From JALRHH01 sp964638875 (lineage in GTDB: Bacteria > Patescibacteriota > Saccharimonadia > Saccharimonadales > JALRHH01), in contig CAZXBL010000018.1 of NCBI GenBank assembly GCA_964638875.1, positions 1 to 18,730 of the forward strand: DNA of 18,730 nt. Direction: 5' to 3'. The notes beneath the pieces were generated by a model. The model was not told where the DNA came from. It did not search any database and was given only the letters and a program-made list of their open reading frames with translations. A program made the translations under genes and the position numbers. Of this stretch, positions 6,139 to 13,947 are shown piece by piece (position 1 is the first letter of the stretch; every line of letters begins with the position of its first letter).

Positions 6139-7296
6139 ATGGCAGCATTAAAACTCCAAAAACTAAGAAATCATCCTCGGATTTATCGAATTCTAGTACC
6201 TGTTCTAATCATTTCAATAATTGCAGGGGTAGGCAGTTACTTAGTATTTACAAGTAAGGCTGCCGAATCAGATAAACCTTTCGAGTATAAGATAGCGAGC
6301 TATAACGTTCTCGGCGCAGGCGCTAACTTTGCATCTGATTTTAATGACATGCGTGGCACCGACACTCTGCAACGTGCGAAGCACGCAACCAATGTTATGC
6401 GTAATTTTGATGTCATTGGGGTTCAGGAACTCGATTTTTACAAAGAAAAGAAATTCAATAAAAACCAGTTTGGAATGTTTAAGGCAGAGCTTCAAAGTGC
6501 ATACAGCATGTACCCCCAAAATTCACCAACATCTACTAACAAGTCTCAAAAATTTGATAATGAGAGTCTGCGAGCTATTTTCTGGAAAAAAGACCGCTTC
6601 AATCTTGTAGGCACAGGGTCAGTACGTTACCCCTACCAAGACGCCCCTCGTAAAGATAATGGTGAATTCGAGCTTAACGATAAGGCACCATGGGTATTAT
6701 TGGAAGATAAAACAGATCCCAGGGTTAAATTCTATGTTCTCAATATACACATGGTAGCCTTTAACAATGATAGGTGTAGGTGGGACTGCAACCCTCCTAA
6801 TGAGCGAGGCGGCTCAGACACACCTGGTGATCAGAAACGTAAGGCAGCTGCCCATATAGTCCGAGATTGGATTGCCGAAAAAAAGGGAAAATTCCCGGTC
6901 CTGCTGACTGGTGACATGAACTCATCATATACTCTCCGTAAGAGTAACGATAATCGACCTCGGCCAGTAGTAGAGCGCAGCACAGGTCTGCCATACTGCG
7001 TACTGGGTAACAACGCTGTTATACGTAACACCATGGATATCCACCTCAAGCTTGCAGGCCAATGCCCGAGCAATGATCCGAATAATTGGCAGCTTGACCA
7101 CGTGTATGCCACAGAAGATTTCATAATTAAAAAATGGGGTAAATTCGTAGATGCAAATACTAAAAAGGCGTCGGATCACAAGCCAACCTTCGCTCGAGTT
7201 TCTCTTTTGCCACCTGGGGCTGTTGACCCTAATGATGAGCCGGCAGATCCGACAGAATCTTACGAATCTGATCCCTTGAGTTTGCTCGACGATTAA
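6139..7296 (+). CDS. Exported endonuclease/exonuclease/phosphatase-family enzyme
   Basis: A 385-residue exported metal-dependent hydrolase of the EEP fold (DNase I, sphingomyelinase, inositol phosphatase). The catalytic set is complete: Asn56 in ASYNVLG, Glu97 in GVQELD, His204 in LNIHMVAF, Asp259 and Asn261 in TGDMNSS, Asp320 in LDHVYA and Asp346-His347 in SDHKP. An N-terminal export segment (about residues 17-42) matches that of the upstream propeller protein and ends in TSKAAE. Cysteines at about 213, 217, 287 and 309 could form disulfides outside the cell. Residues after about 357 are an acidic, proline-containing tail. DNase activity to scavenge extracellular nucleotides would suit a host-dependent CPR bacterium (inference); lipid or phosphate-ester substrates are equally possible. 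Its stop codon overlaps that of convergent lepA. Confidence 0.87.
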   Translation: MAALKLQKLRNHPRIYRILVPVLIISIIAGVGSYLVFTSKAAESDKPFEYKIASYNVLGAGANFASDFNDMRGTDTLQRAKHATNVMRNFDVIGVQELDFYKEKKFNKNQFGMFKAELQSAYSMYPQNSPTSTNKSQKFDNESLRAIFWKKDRFNLVGTGSVRYPYQDAPRKDNGEFELNDKAPWVLLEDKTDPRVKFYVLNIHMVAFNNDRCRWDCNPPNERGGSDTPGDQKRKAAAHIVRDWIAEKKGKFPVLLTGDMNSSYTLRKSNDNRPRPVVERSTGLPYCVLGNNAVIRNTMDIHLKLAGQCPSNDPNNWQLDHVYATEDFIIKKWGKFVDANTKKASDHKPTFARVSLLPPGAVDPNDEPADPTESYESDPLSLLDD

Positions 7297-9062
7297 TCTC
7301 GTTTTAGCATGACAGTAAAAGCTTCGGCAGGGATGTCTACCTTACCAAAGCGTTTTAGTCGCTCTTTACCCTTCTTTTGCTTTGCCAAGACTTTCTTCTT
7401 ACGGGATACATCACCACCATACAGGCCGCTCGTTACGTCTTTTCGGTAAGCACTGACATCCTCCCGAGAGATAAATCGTCCGCCAATTGCTGCCTGGATT
7501 GCTACCTGGAAGTTTTGGCGTGGGATGACTTCTTTCAGTTTTTTAGTTGTGCTGCGCCCGATAGCCTGTGCCTCTGTTTTGTGCGTCATGACACTTAGTG
7601 CTGCTACCATGTCACCTGCAATATAGAAATCTACACGAACCAAATCTTCGGCACGATAATCTGATAATTCGTAATTGAAGCTGCCATAACCACTGGTCAC
7701 ACTCTTTAGTTGATCATAAAAATCAGTCAGCAAGTTCGCTAGTGGTGCATCAAATGCGACAACCGCCAACTGTGCATCAACAAATGATAAGTTTTTCTGA
7801 ATGCCACGTTTGCCAATTACTAACTGGATGACCGCACCAACATATTCTTTAGGTACGACAATTTCTCCCTTGATCCAAGGTTCGCGGATTTCAGCAATTT
7901 TTGCCACATCTGGTAGATCAGCAGCTGACCGAATATCCAGTTGTTCACCGCTGGTAAGTTCAATCTGGTAATCAGTACTTGGGTTTGTGACGATAAGATC
8001 GAGATTGTACTCGCGCTCCAAGCGTTCGCGCACAATATCCATGTGCAGTAAGCCCAAGAAACCGATGCGCACGCCAAAACCAAGTACTGGTGAGTTTTCC
8101 GGTTCCCAAGCAAGTGCGGAATCACTCAGTGAAAGCTTCTCAATCGCTTCTTTTTGTTCGTTACTTTCTGGGAAAAAGCCGGCATATACAAATGGCTGGA
8201 CTTCTTTATACCCAGGCAACGATTCAATGGATGGATTTTTTGCCAAAGTCACAGTATCACCGACTTTTGCCTCACGCGTACTGCGGAGGTTTGTCACAAT
8301 ATAGCCAATCTCGCCAGCGTTCAGCGCTGGTAGCGCAGACATTTGTGGTTTCAACGCTCCGACTTCCAGTGCCAAACCCTGGCTACCAGTTGCAACCATT
8401 TGAATTTGATCACCCTTACTAACCTTACCATCAAAAGTACGAACGTACAGGATTACTCCACGGTAATCATCGTAATAACTATCAAAAATAAGTGCCTTGG
8501 TAGCATCGCTTTCCCCGCTAGTTGGAGCGGGGACATCAGATACAATCCGTTCAAGTACTGCATCGACACCCACGCCTGTTTTGGCAGAGATATGTAGGAT
8601 ATCTTCTTTTTTGCAGCCAAGCAAATTGATAACTTCTTGGCTGACACGCTCGACATCTGCTGCTGGCAAATCAATCTTATTGAGGATCGGGATAATGGTC
8701 AGATCCGCATCCATTGCCAGATACACGTTAGCAAGCGTCTGGGCCTGAATGCCCTGGCTAGCATCTACTACCAATAGCGCACCTTCGCATGCCTCGAGGC
8801 TTCGTGATACTTCATAACTGAAATCAACGTGCCCTGGTGTGTCAATCAGGTTCAATTCGTAATCTTTGTACTTCATTCGAACAGGTGCAAGTTTGATCGT
8901 AATGCCCTTTTCGCGTTCCAGGTCCATTTTGTCGAGCATTTGCGCCTTCATATCACGTTTCTGCACAGTTCCAGTCATCTCTAACAAACGGTCAGCCAGC
9001 GTCGACTTACCATGATCTATATGTGCAATAATGCAGAAATTGCGAATATGAGATTGATTCAT
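7293..9062 (-). CDS. lepA: Elongation factor 4 (LepA) GTPase
   Basis: LepA/EF4 is a ribosome-associated translational GTPase implicated in back-translocation and 30S biogenesis. The 589 residues match the family length (about 600). Seen: G1 AHIDHGKST (13-21), the switch stretch EREKGITIK, G3 DTPGHVD (75-81), G4 NKIDLP (129-134), EF-G-like domains, the LepA-typical segment LGFGVRIGFLGLLHMDI, and the C-terminal signature GSFNYELSDYR followed by ISREDVSAYRKDVT and a lysine-rich end. A -10 box 8 nt before the ATG and the absence of a Shine-Dalgarno suggest a leaderless mRNA. The gene converges with the EEP enzyme so that the two stop codons share bases 7293-7296. Confidence 0.98.
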   Translation of the reverse strand: MNQSHIRNFCIIAHIDHGKSTLADRLLEMTGTVQKRDMKAQMLDKMDLEREKGITIKLAPVRMKYKDYELNLIDTPGHVDFSYEVSRSLEACEGALLVVDASQGIQAQTLANVYLAMDADLTIIPILNKIDLPAADVERVSQEVINLLGCKKEDILHISAKTGVGVDAVLERIVSDVPAPTSGESDATKALIFDSYYDDYRGVILYVRTFDGKVSKGDQIQMVATGSQGLALEVGALKPQMSALPALNAGEIGYIVTNLRSTREAKVGDTVTLAKNPSIESLPGYKEVQPFVYAGFFPESNEQKEAIEKLSLSDSALAWEPENSPVLGFGVRIGFLGLLHMDIVRERLEREYNLDLIVTNPSTDYQIELTSGEQLDIRSAADLPDVAKIAEIREPWIKGEIVVPKEYVGAVIQLVIGKRGIQKNLSFVDAQLAVVAFDAPLANLLTDFYDQLKSVTSGYGSFNYELSDYRAEDLVRVDFYIAGDMVAALSVMTHKTEAQAIGRSTTKKLKEVIPRQNFQVAIQAAIGGRFISREDVSAYRKDVTSGLYGGDVSRKKKVLAKQKKGKERLKRFGKVDIPAEAFTVMLKRD

Positions 9063-9070
9063 TCCGGCTT

Positions 9071-9099
9071 AGTATACGTTATCTACCCCTGTTATACAA
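9071..9099 (-). promoter_or_regulatory. lepA promoter
   Basis: On the minus strand, -35 TTGTAT (9099-9094), 17-nt spacer, -10 TATACT (9076-9071). Eight nucleotides separate the -10 from the ATG at 9062, predicting a leaderless mRNA. It sits in the 50-bp gap after murJ. Confidence 0.68.
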
Positions 9100-9112
9100 C
9101 CGGCAGACTTAG

Positions 9113-10735
9113 TTACTGGACTCGAACTGGTTTCAGAATGAACTTTTTAATACGATCGACAACTGGGCGCGCTTCGTTTAACCCAAATAGTAGAGAAACT
9201 CCTATATGTACCATAAACGTCACACCAGCGATCGCGCCGAGCTTAGATGCAAAGGTAATGAAACCAACGTCATCAGAACTCAACGGCAAGAATGAAATCA
9301 TGGTATACGCTGCGATAACGCTGAAGCCGGTTACGGACATGATGCGCACAAGGCCGTGCCAGAACTCAGCATCGAACAGTTTATGATCGCGTATCAGCAT
9401 TATTGCTGTCAGGATTGCGACTTCCACAGCAGCTACAATCGACTGCGCCATGGCAAGCCCCGCAATACCGTACGCATCTGGCTTAGACAACGTGTAGGCA
9501 AGGTATATGTTCAAGGCAATTGTGAAAAGAGATATAAGCAGTGGTGTTTTGGTGTCTTTTTGCGCGTAGAACCAGCGTGAAATAATCGCATAAATCGTGC
9601 GGAAGAAAATTGCACCAACCAGATAACCAAATACCAGCGTAATCTGCGAAACGCCTTCCGCAAAAATGACACGCGACAAGTAGCCACGCGCAAAGTAACA
9701 AATAACGACGATGGGCATCATCACCCATATCATGGCACGCAGAACCATTAAGAAGTCTTTCCGGAATAAATCAGGTCTTCCCGATGATAGTCGTTGTGTT
9801 AAGCGAGGAAACGCTGCGGTTGCAACGGTTGTTCCGACCAGCTGAATTGGCACTGTATGCAGCGTGTAGGCGTTTTCGTAATATGAAATATTCCCCGTAC
9901 CAAGACGGCTAGCAAAGCGTGTTTCGACCATACTGTTAATTGAATCGATACCTTGGTCAATCGAACGTGCCGGCAGGCGCCTGAGCACCATTTTAAGGTC
10001 CTCTGTACCAAATATTTTTGGCTTCCACTTGAACTGTGTGCCTTGCATACCAAACGTTACAACTGCTAATTGCAAAATTGCACCCACAAGCGCGCCGATA
10101 CCAAGCCCAACCAGACCTAGCTCACCCGGGCCCCCATTTGTCGGCTCGACAGAACTAAACACCATCGCACTAACAATAATTGCACCATTGTAAAAGAATG
10201 GTGCAATCGCGAAGAAGAAAAAGCGTCCCATAGTCTGCTGCACGGCGGTCACAATACCAGATAACGTAAATAACAATGGGTTAAATGCGATCAAGCGCAT
10301 AATGGTCGAAGCAGTGTGAGCTTGTTCTGGTGTTAAACCAGGTGCCACCAACTCGAGTAAGTGATCGGCGAACAGCAATATCAATACACCAACAAAAAAC
10401 ATAAAGATAGCCAGCAGATTTAATAGGCTGACTGCCAGGTCCATCGCACGCTTACGGTCTTTTTTCTCAAGCAGATCAGAAAGAATCGGTATGAAGGCGA
10501 CACCAAGTGCGCCAGCGGTGATGGTATAAAAGAAAAAGTCAGGGATTTTAAATGCGGCAAAGAATGCATCTGTGCTTTGCGGTCCAAACTCATCAAAGTT
10601 AGCGTTGACCAGTTTAACGCGCAAGAAACCAAGAATCTGACCAAAAAGTGCAGCACCAATCAACAGAGCCGCAGCATTACCTAGCGATATCCGCTTGTTA
10701 GCACGGCGCAATAACTTTTTGTGCGGTCTTTCCAT
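9113..10735 (-). CDS. murJ: MurJ-family lipid II flippase
   Basis: A polytopic membrane protein of 540 residues in the MurJ/MviN branch of the MOP flippases, expected to move lipid II across the membrane for peptidoglycan synthesis. The N-terminal family signature is clear: GQILGFLR, then STDAFFAAFKIPDFF and AGALGVAFIPIL; about 14 hydrophobic helices follow. By eye alignment with E. coli MurJ, Arg24 and Asp39 correspond to Arg39 and Asp56, but the positions of Arg18, Arg52 and Arg270 are not arginine here (Gln33, Phe69 and a YENAYTLH segment, which resembles actinobacterial-type homologues). A perfect TATAAT lies 8 nt before the ATG, so the mRNA is probably leaderless. The gene follows ftsH after 132 bp. 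Confidence 0.93.
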   Translation of the reverse strand: MERPHKKLLRRANKRISLGNAAALLIGAALFGQILGFLRVKLVNANFDEFGPQSTDAFFAAFKIPDFFFYTITAGALGVAFIPILSDLLEKKDRKRAMDLAVSLLNLLAIFMFFVGVLILLFADHLLELVAPGLTPEQAHTASTIMRLIAFNPLLFTLSGIVTAVQQTMGRFFFFAIAPFFYNGAIIVSAMVFSSVEPTNGGPGELGLVGLGIGALVGAILQLAVVTFGMQGTQFKWKPKIFGTEDLKMVLRRLPARSIDQGIDSINSMVETRFASRLGTGNISYYENAYTLHTVPIQLVGTTVATAAFPRLTQRLSSGRPDLFRKDFLMVLRAMIWVMMPIVVICYFARGYLSRVIFAEGVSQITLVFGYLVGAIFFRTIYAIISRWFYAQKDTKTPLLISLFTIALNIYLAYTLSKPDAYGIAGLAMAQSIVAAVEVAILTAIMLIRDHKLFDAEFWHGLVRIMSVTGFSVIAAYTMISFLPLSSDDVGFITFASKLGAIAGVTFMVHIGVSLLFGLNEARPVVDRIKKFILKPVRVQ

Positions 10736-10743
10736 TGGTGTTA

Positions 10744-10749
10744 ATTATA
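10744..10749 (-). promoter_or_regulatory. murJ -10 box
   Basis: Minus-strand TATAAT (10749-10744) lies 8 nt before the murJ ATG (10735). The -35 region is weak (TTTATT or CGTTTA) and overlaps the inverted repeat at 10763-10790. Confidence 0.5.
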
Positions 10750-10762
10750 ACGTAGGAACAGA

Positions 10763-10790
10763 GAAATAAACGTGTTTACATGTTTATTTC
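10763..10790. repeat. Inverted repeat between ftsH and murJ
   Basis: GAAATAAAC (10763-10771) and GTTTATTTC (10782-10790) are perfect 9-bp inverted arms around a 10-nt centre. On the minus strand this could be an AT-rich terminator for ftsH or an operator over the murJ -35. A second hairpin, CTCTAA/TTAGAG (10827-10845, loop 7), lies nearer ftsH and is followed on the minus strand by a short CTTTT. Confidence 0.55.
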
Positions 10791-10867
10791 GAGTGCCGCC
10801 CGTTTCAGGGGCATCAAAAGATTCCACTCTAAAGGCCGATTAGAGAATTTAGCACCTTATTTGAGGG

Positions 10868-12745
10868 CTAGTAAAGTGTCGCTGCTTTAGGGAGGATAGC
10901 CCCATTGAGGATTTCGATAACTTCCTCTGCCTCGACTGTTTCCTTTTCAAGCAACGCGTTCTTCAGCTCTTCGAGTTTTGGCTTATTTTCTTTGATGACA
11001 GCACGGGCACGGGCACCTGCTTCTGTGATCAGAGCTTCAACTTCATCATCGATAATCTTGGCAGTATCGTCTGAATATTGGCGTTCGTGAACCATACGCT
11101 CGATCATCATACCTTCTTCGACATGGAAGACCTGGTCGCGTAGTTTCTTACCCATACCTTGGTTTATAACCATCTCGCGGGCAAGTTCAGCTGCCTTCTG
11201 TAGATCCGATCCAGCACCAGTTGTAACACGCTCTGTGCCGTACATGACTTCTTCTGCAATACGACCACCAAGCATACGTGCTAACACATCCTTGTATTCG
11301 ATAATACTGTGGTAACTCTTGTCCTCTGGTGGTATAAACCAGGTGACACCACCAGTACCACCGCGTGGGATAATCGTGACCTTATGGACCATGTCGCTGT
11401 CAGGTAAAACGTGCCCTACAATTGCGTGACCGGCTTCGTGGTACGCAGTCAGTTCCTTTTCCTTCTCGCTCATGATCTTGCTCTTACGTTCTGGGCCAAT
11501 TGCGACCTTTTCAAATGCAGAAGTTACGTCTTCTTGGGTGATTTCCTTGCGGTTGTGCCGGGCAGCAACAATTGCAGACTCGTTTGCAATGTTTGCCAAA
11601 TCTGCGCCTGATGAACCAGCAGTCTTAGCAGCTAGCGAGTCAAGATCAACGGACTTGGAAGCTGGCTTCTTTTCAAAGTGCTTTTTCAAAATCGCTTCAC
11701 GTTCTTTGCGATCTGGCAGCCCCACTGTCACGCGACGGTCAAAACGACCAGGTCGTAGCAATGCTGGGTCCAGTACATCAACACGGTTGGTTGCAGCAAC
11801 CACAATTACATTTGCGCCTTGTTCGAAGCCATCCATTTCGGTCAAAATCTGGTTCAAGGTTTGCTCGCGTTCATCGTGACCACCACCCATACCAGAGCCA
11901 CGGCGGCGTCCGACGGCGTCAATTTCGTCGATGAATATAATACATGGTGCATTTTTCTTTGCCTTGGCAAACAAGTCACGAACGCGTGATGCACCAACAC
12001 CAACAAACATTTCCACGAATTCAGAACCAGAGATGCTGAAAAATGGTACGTCTGCTTCACCTGCAACTGCCCGGGCAATCATGGTTTTACCAGTTCCCGG
12101 AGGACCAACTAACAGGACGCCTTTTGGAATCTTAGCTCCGACTGCTTCGAACTTCTTTGGGAACTTCAGGAACTCGACAACTTCCTGCAAATCTTGCTTA
12201 GATTCTTCGTAGCCCGCTATGTCCTTGAAGCTAACTTTATCTTTTTCGTTTCCGTACAGACGGGCGCGGCTCTTACCAAAACTGAGCGCTTGATTACCCT
12301 GGCCTTGCGCACTGCGCATCATAAACATCAGCACCGCTACGATAATAATTACCGGTAACAACGTCAGAAGTACGCTTCCCCACACCGAGCCACTGTTTGA
12401 CGCAGGCTGTGGATCAACTTCTAGATCCTTGATGTCTCTTTTTAAGCCCTGGTCATAAATATTGGTGGTTGTTTCTTTGGTGGATTTAATGCTTGCTTTG
12501 TCTTCACCCTTTTTTGTAACTTCGATTTTCTCGTTACCGATGATGGTAATCTTTTTGAATTCACCGTTGTTTGCCCGGGTTATCACCTGACTTAGAGATT
12601 CGGTCTGGAGCTTTGGTTTGTTGCCATAAGAAGCAAATATGATCAATCCAATGAGTACCAGTAGTGCTATAAAGCCGACATTCTTCATACCGCGCTTCTT
12701 TGAATCACCACCCTTTTTTGACATACGAAAACGATTTTTATCCAT
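10868..12745 (-). CDS. ftsH: ATP-dependent zinc metalloprotease FtsH
   Basis: FtsH is the membrane-bound AAA+ protease that degrades misassembled membrane proteins and short-lived regulators. The 625 residues contain two membrane helices (about 23-40 and 122-143) flanking a small extracytoplasmic domain, Walker A GPPGTGKT (214-221), pore motif FVG (247-249), Walker B IIFIDE (269-274), the SRH ending RPGRFDR (331-337), the zinc site HEAGH (436-440) and the third ligand Asp513. The start at 12745 follows a TATAAT by 8 nt (leaderless); an in-frame ATG at residue 8 is an alternative. The family is usually 610-650 residues long. tilS ends 35 nt upstream, the same tilS-ftsH neighbourhood as in many bacteria (hpt is not seen). 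Confidence 0.98.
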   Translation of the reverse strand: MDKNRFRMSKKGGDSKKRGMKNVGFIALLVLIGLIIFASYGNKPKLQTESLSQVITRANNGEFKKITIIGNEKIEVTKKGEDKASIKSTKETTTNIYDQGLKRDIKDLEVDPQPASNSGSVWGSVLLTLLPVIIIVAVLMFMMRSAQGQGNQALSFGKSRARLYGNEKDKVSFKDIAGYEESKQDLQEVVEFLKFPKKFEAVGAKIPKGVLLVGPPGTGKTMIARAVAGEADVPFFSISGSEFVEMFVGVGASRVRDLFAKAKKNAPCIIFIDEIDAVGRRRGSGMGGGHDEREQTLNQILTEMDGFEQGANVIVVAATNRVDVLDPALLRPGRFDRRVTVGLPDRKEREAILKKHFEKKPASKSVDLDSLAAKTAGSSGADLANIANESAIVAARHNRKEITQEDVTSAFEKVAIGPERKSKIMSEKEKELTAYHEAGHAIVGHVLPDSDMVHKVTIIPRGGTGGVTWFIPPEDKSYHSIIEYKDVLARMLGGRIAEEVMYGTERVTTGAGSDLQKAAELAREMVINQGMGKKLRDQVFHVEEGMMIERMVHERQYSDDTAKIIDDEVEALITEAGARARAVIKENKPKLEELKNALLEKETVEAEEVIEILNGAILPKAATLY

Positions 12746-12753
12746 AGATAAAT

Positions 12754-12759
12754 ATTATA
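12754..12759 (-). promoter_or_regulatory. ftsH -10 box
   Basis: Minus-strand TATAAT (12759-12754) in the gap after tilS, 8 nt before the ftsH ATG. A convincing -35 is not seen; the preceding bases CTG directly abut the hexamer. Confidence 0.5.
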
Positions 12760-12779
12760 CAGAGGAAATTACCTATATG

Positions 12780-13667
12780 CTAGCGGTCAGGATGTTCGAG
12801 TGCTAGGAACTGCTTATGTATGCGAAGCTTCGTGCCCTTAACTACATCAGTTAACGTGCCTGGATAAAAAGTTTTTGCTGCTACAACCAGGCGTTCAAGT
12901 GTCTTTTGATCGAAATCACGGATGTTGTTGTGGCGCAGCCATGCAGCCATCACCTCTCGGGCAACTGCATGTGGTAGCCTCGTAAATGCGTATCTATCCA
13001 AAGTGCCGCCTTTTGTTTGTACGTGCAGAAAATGGAGTAGTTGTGTATCAAGTTCTTTGTTGACACGACGCATATTCTTAATAATCTCTGTTAATTTAGC
13101 GCGGTCTTCACTACTCAGACGAGGCAGGATCTTATGGCGAATGTAATTACGCATAAACACCGTGTCTATATTGGACGGGTCTTCACGCCAAACCAAACCT
13201 TGGTCATCTGCATACTGCCGCAGCTCCTGTTTAGTCAGATGCAGTAGCGGTCGATGCACCGTAGCATGCGAACGGAGTGCAGTTAGCCCTTTTCGGCTTG
13301 TACCGCGCAGCAGATTCAGAAGCGCTGTTTCCATTGCGTCGTTGTGATGGTGGGCAGTCAAAACAGCTTTGGCGCCACTTACCTCACGAACTCGGTGCAA
13401 AAATTCGTAGCGAGCCTTGCGCGCAGCTTCTTCGCTGGTGCCAGGACCAAGTTTGCCCTCGTGGTGTACAAAAGGCAGCCCATGCCGCTTTGCAATCTGC
13501 TCTACTAATTGCCGATCTAGCGATGAATTGTGTCTAATACCGTGATCATAGTGCGCAACCACTAGCTTCACCCCAGGATGCTTGGCGAGTAAATCGAGCA
13601 TGACCATACTGTCGACCCCACCCGACACCGCTAAAACATACGTCCCTGGTTGTACTTCCACCTGCAT
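12780..13667 (-). CDS. tilS: tRNA(Ile)-lysidine synthetase TilS (short form)
   Basis: TilS uses ATP and lysine to convert C34 of tRNA-Ile2 (anticodon CAU) to lysidine so that it reads AUA. The PP-loop ATPase motif SGGVDS stands at residues 15-20, followed by AHYDHGIRHNSS and TAHHHNDAMETALLNLLRGT, all typical of TilS. I take the ATG at 13667 (295 residues) because it puts the PP-loop at the usual distance from the N-terminus; a longer frame to 13799 overlaps the divergent gene. E. coli TilS has 432 residues, and this short form lacks most of the C-terminal domain, like the Aquifex enzyme. An extended -10 (TGG TACAAT) 10 nt upstream suggests a near-leaderless mRNA. Confidence 0.93.
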   Translation of the reverse strand: MQVEVQPGTYVLAVSGGVDSMVMLDLLAKHPGVKLVVAHYDHGIRHNSSLDRQLVEQIAKRHGLPFVHHEGKLGPGTSEEAARKARYEFLHRVREVSGAKAVLTAHHHNDAMETALLNLLRGTSRKGLTALRSHATVHRPLLHLTKQELRQYADDQGLVWREDPSNIDTVFMRNYIRHKILPRLSSEDRAKLTEIIKNMRRVNKELDTQLLHFLHVQTKGGTLDRYAFTRLPHAVAREVMAAWLRHNNIRDFDQKTLERLVVAAKTFYPGTLTDVVKGTKLRIHKQFLALEHPDR

Positions 13668-13671
13668 ATAT

Positions 13672-13685
13672 GGAACAATTGTACC
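13672..13685. promoter_or_regulatory. Palindromic bidirectional promoter between tilS and the membrane-protein gene
   Basis: The sequence GGAACAATTGTACC is a palindrome with one mismatched pair. It contains TACAAT on the minus strand (13683-13678) and AACAAT on the plus strand (13674-13679), each preceded by TGG as in an extended -10. The two start codons (13667 minus, 13687 plus) are only 19 bp apart, so both genes must start almost leaderless from this element. An alternative plus-strand -10 is TATATG at 13667-13672. Confidence 0.5.
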
Positions 13686-13686
13686 A

Positions 13687-13947
13687 ATGAAATCATCGGA
13701 TAGCCTACTAGAACGTATTGAAAAGTTAGAGTCACGCAACAAACGTGTCGAATCAGACAAGGCTTGGGAGGGTAGCTGGACCCGTAGAATCTCTATCATG
13801 GTACTGACGTACTTGGTCGTGGTCAGTTACCTGCATTTTGTAGTAAAGGTCGACCCATGGATCAACGCCGTGGTCCCCGTAGTTGGGTTCTTTCTTTCAA
13901 CCCTCACTATTGGTCTGCTGAAGAAACTTTGGATCAAAAACCGATGA
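13687..13947 (+). CDS. Small coiled-coil/two-helix membrane protein (86 aa)
   Basis: The likely start is the ATG at 13687 (86 residues), since upstream codons lie inside tilS. Residues 1-25 form a charged, probably coiled-coil segment (SLLERIEKLESRNKRVESDK), then an aromatic/basic stretch (AWEGSWTRR), two membrane helices (about 33-50 and 56-75) and a basic tail KKLWIKNR. Similar short membrane proteins with a RNKRVE-DKAWE-SW-R pattern seem familiar as conserved hypotheticals in CPR genomes (recollection, not checked). Its TGA overlaps the next gene's ATG (ATGA, 13944-13947), so it heads a coupled operon. Function unknown. Confidence 0.75.
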   Translation: MKSSDSLLERIEKLESRNKRVESDKAWEGSWTRRISIMVLTYLVVVSYLHFVVKVDPWINAVVPVVGFFLSTLTIGLLKKLWIKNR

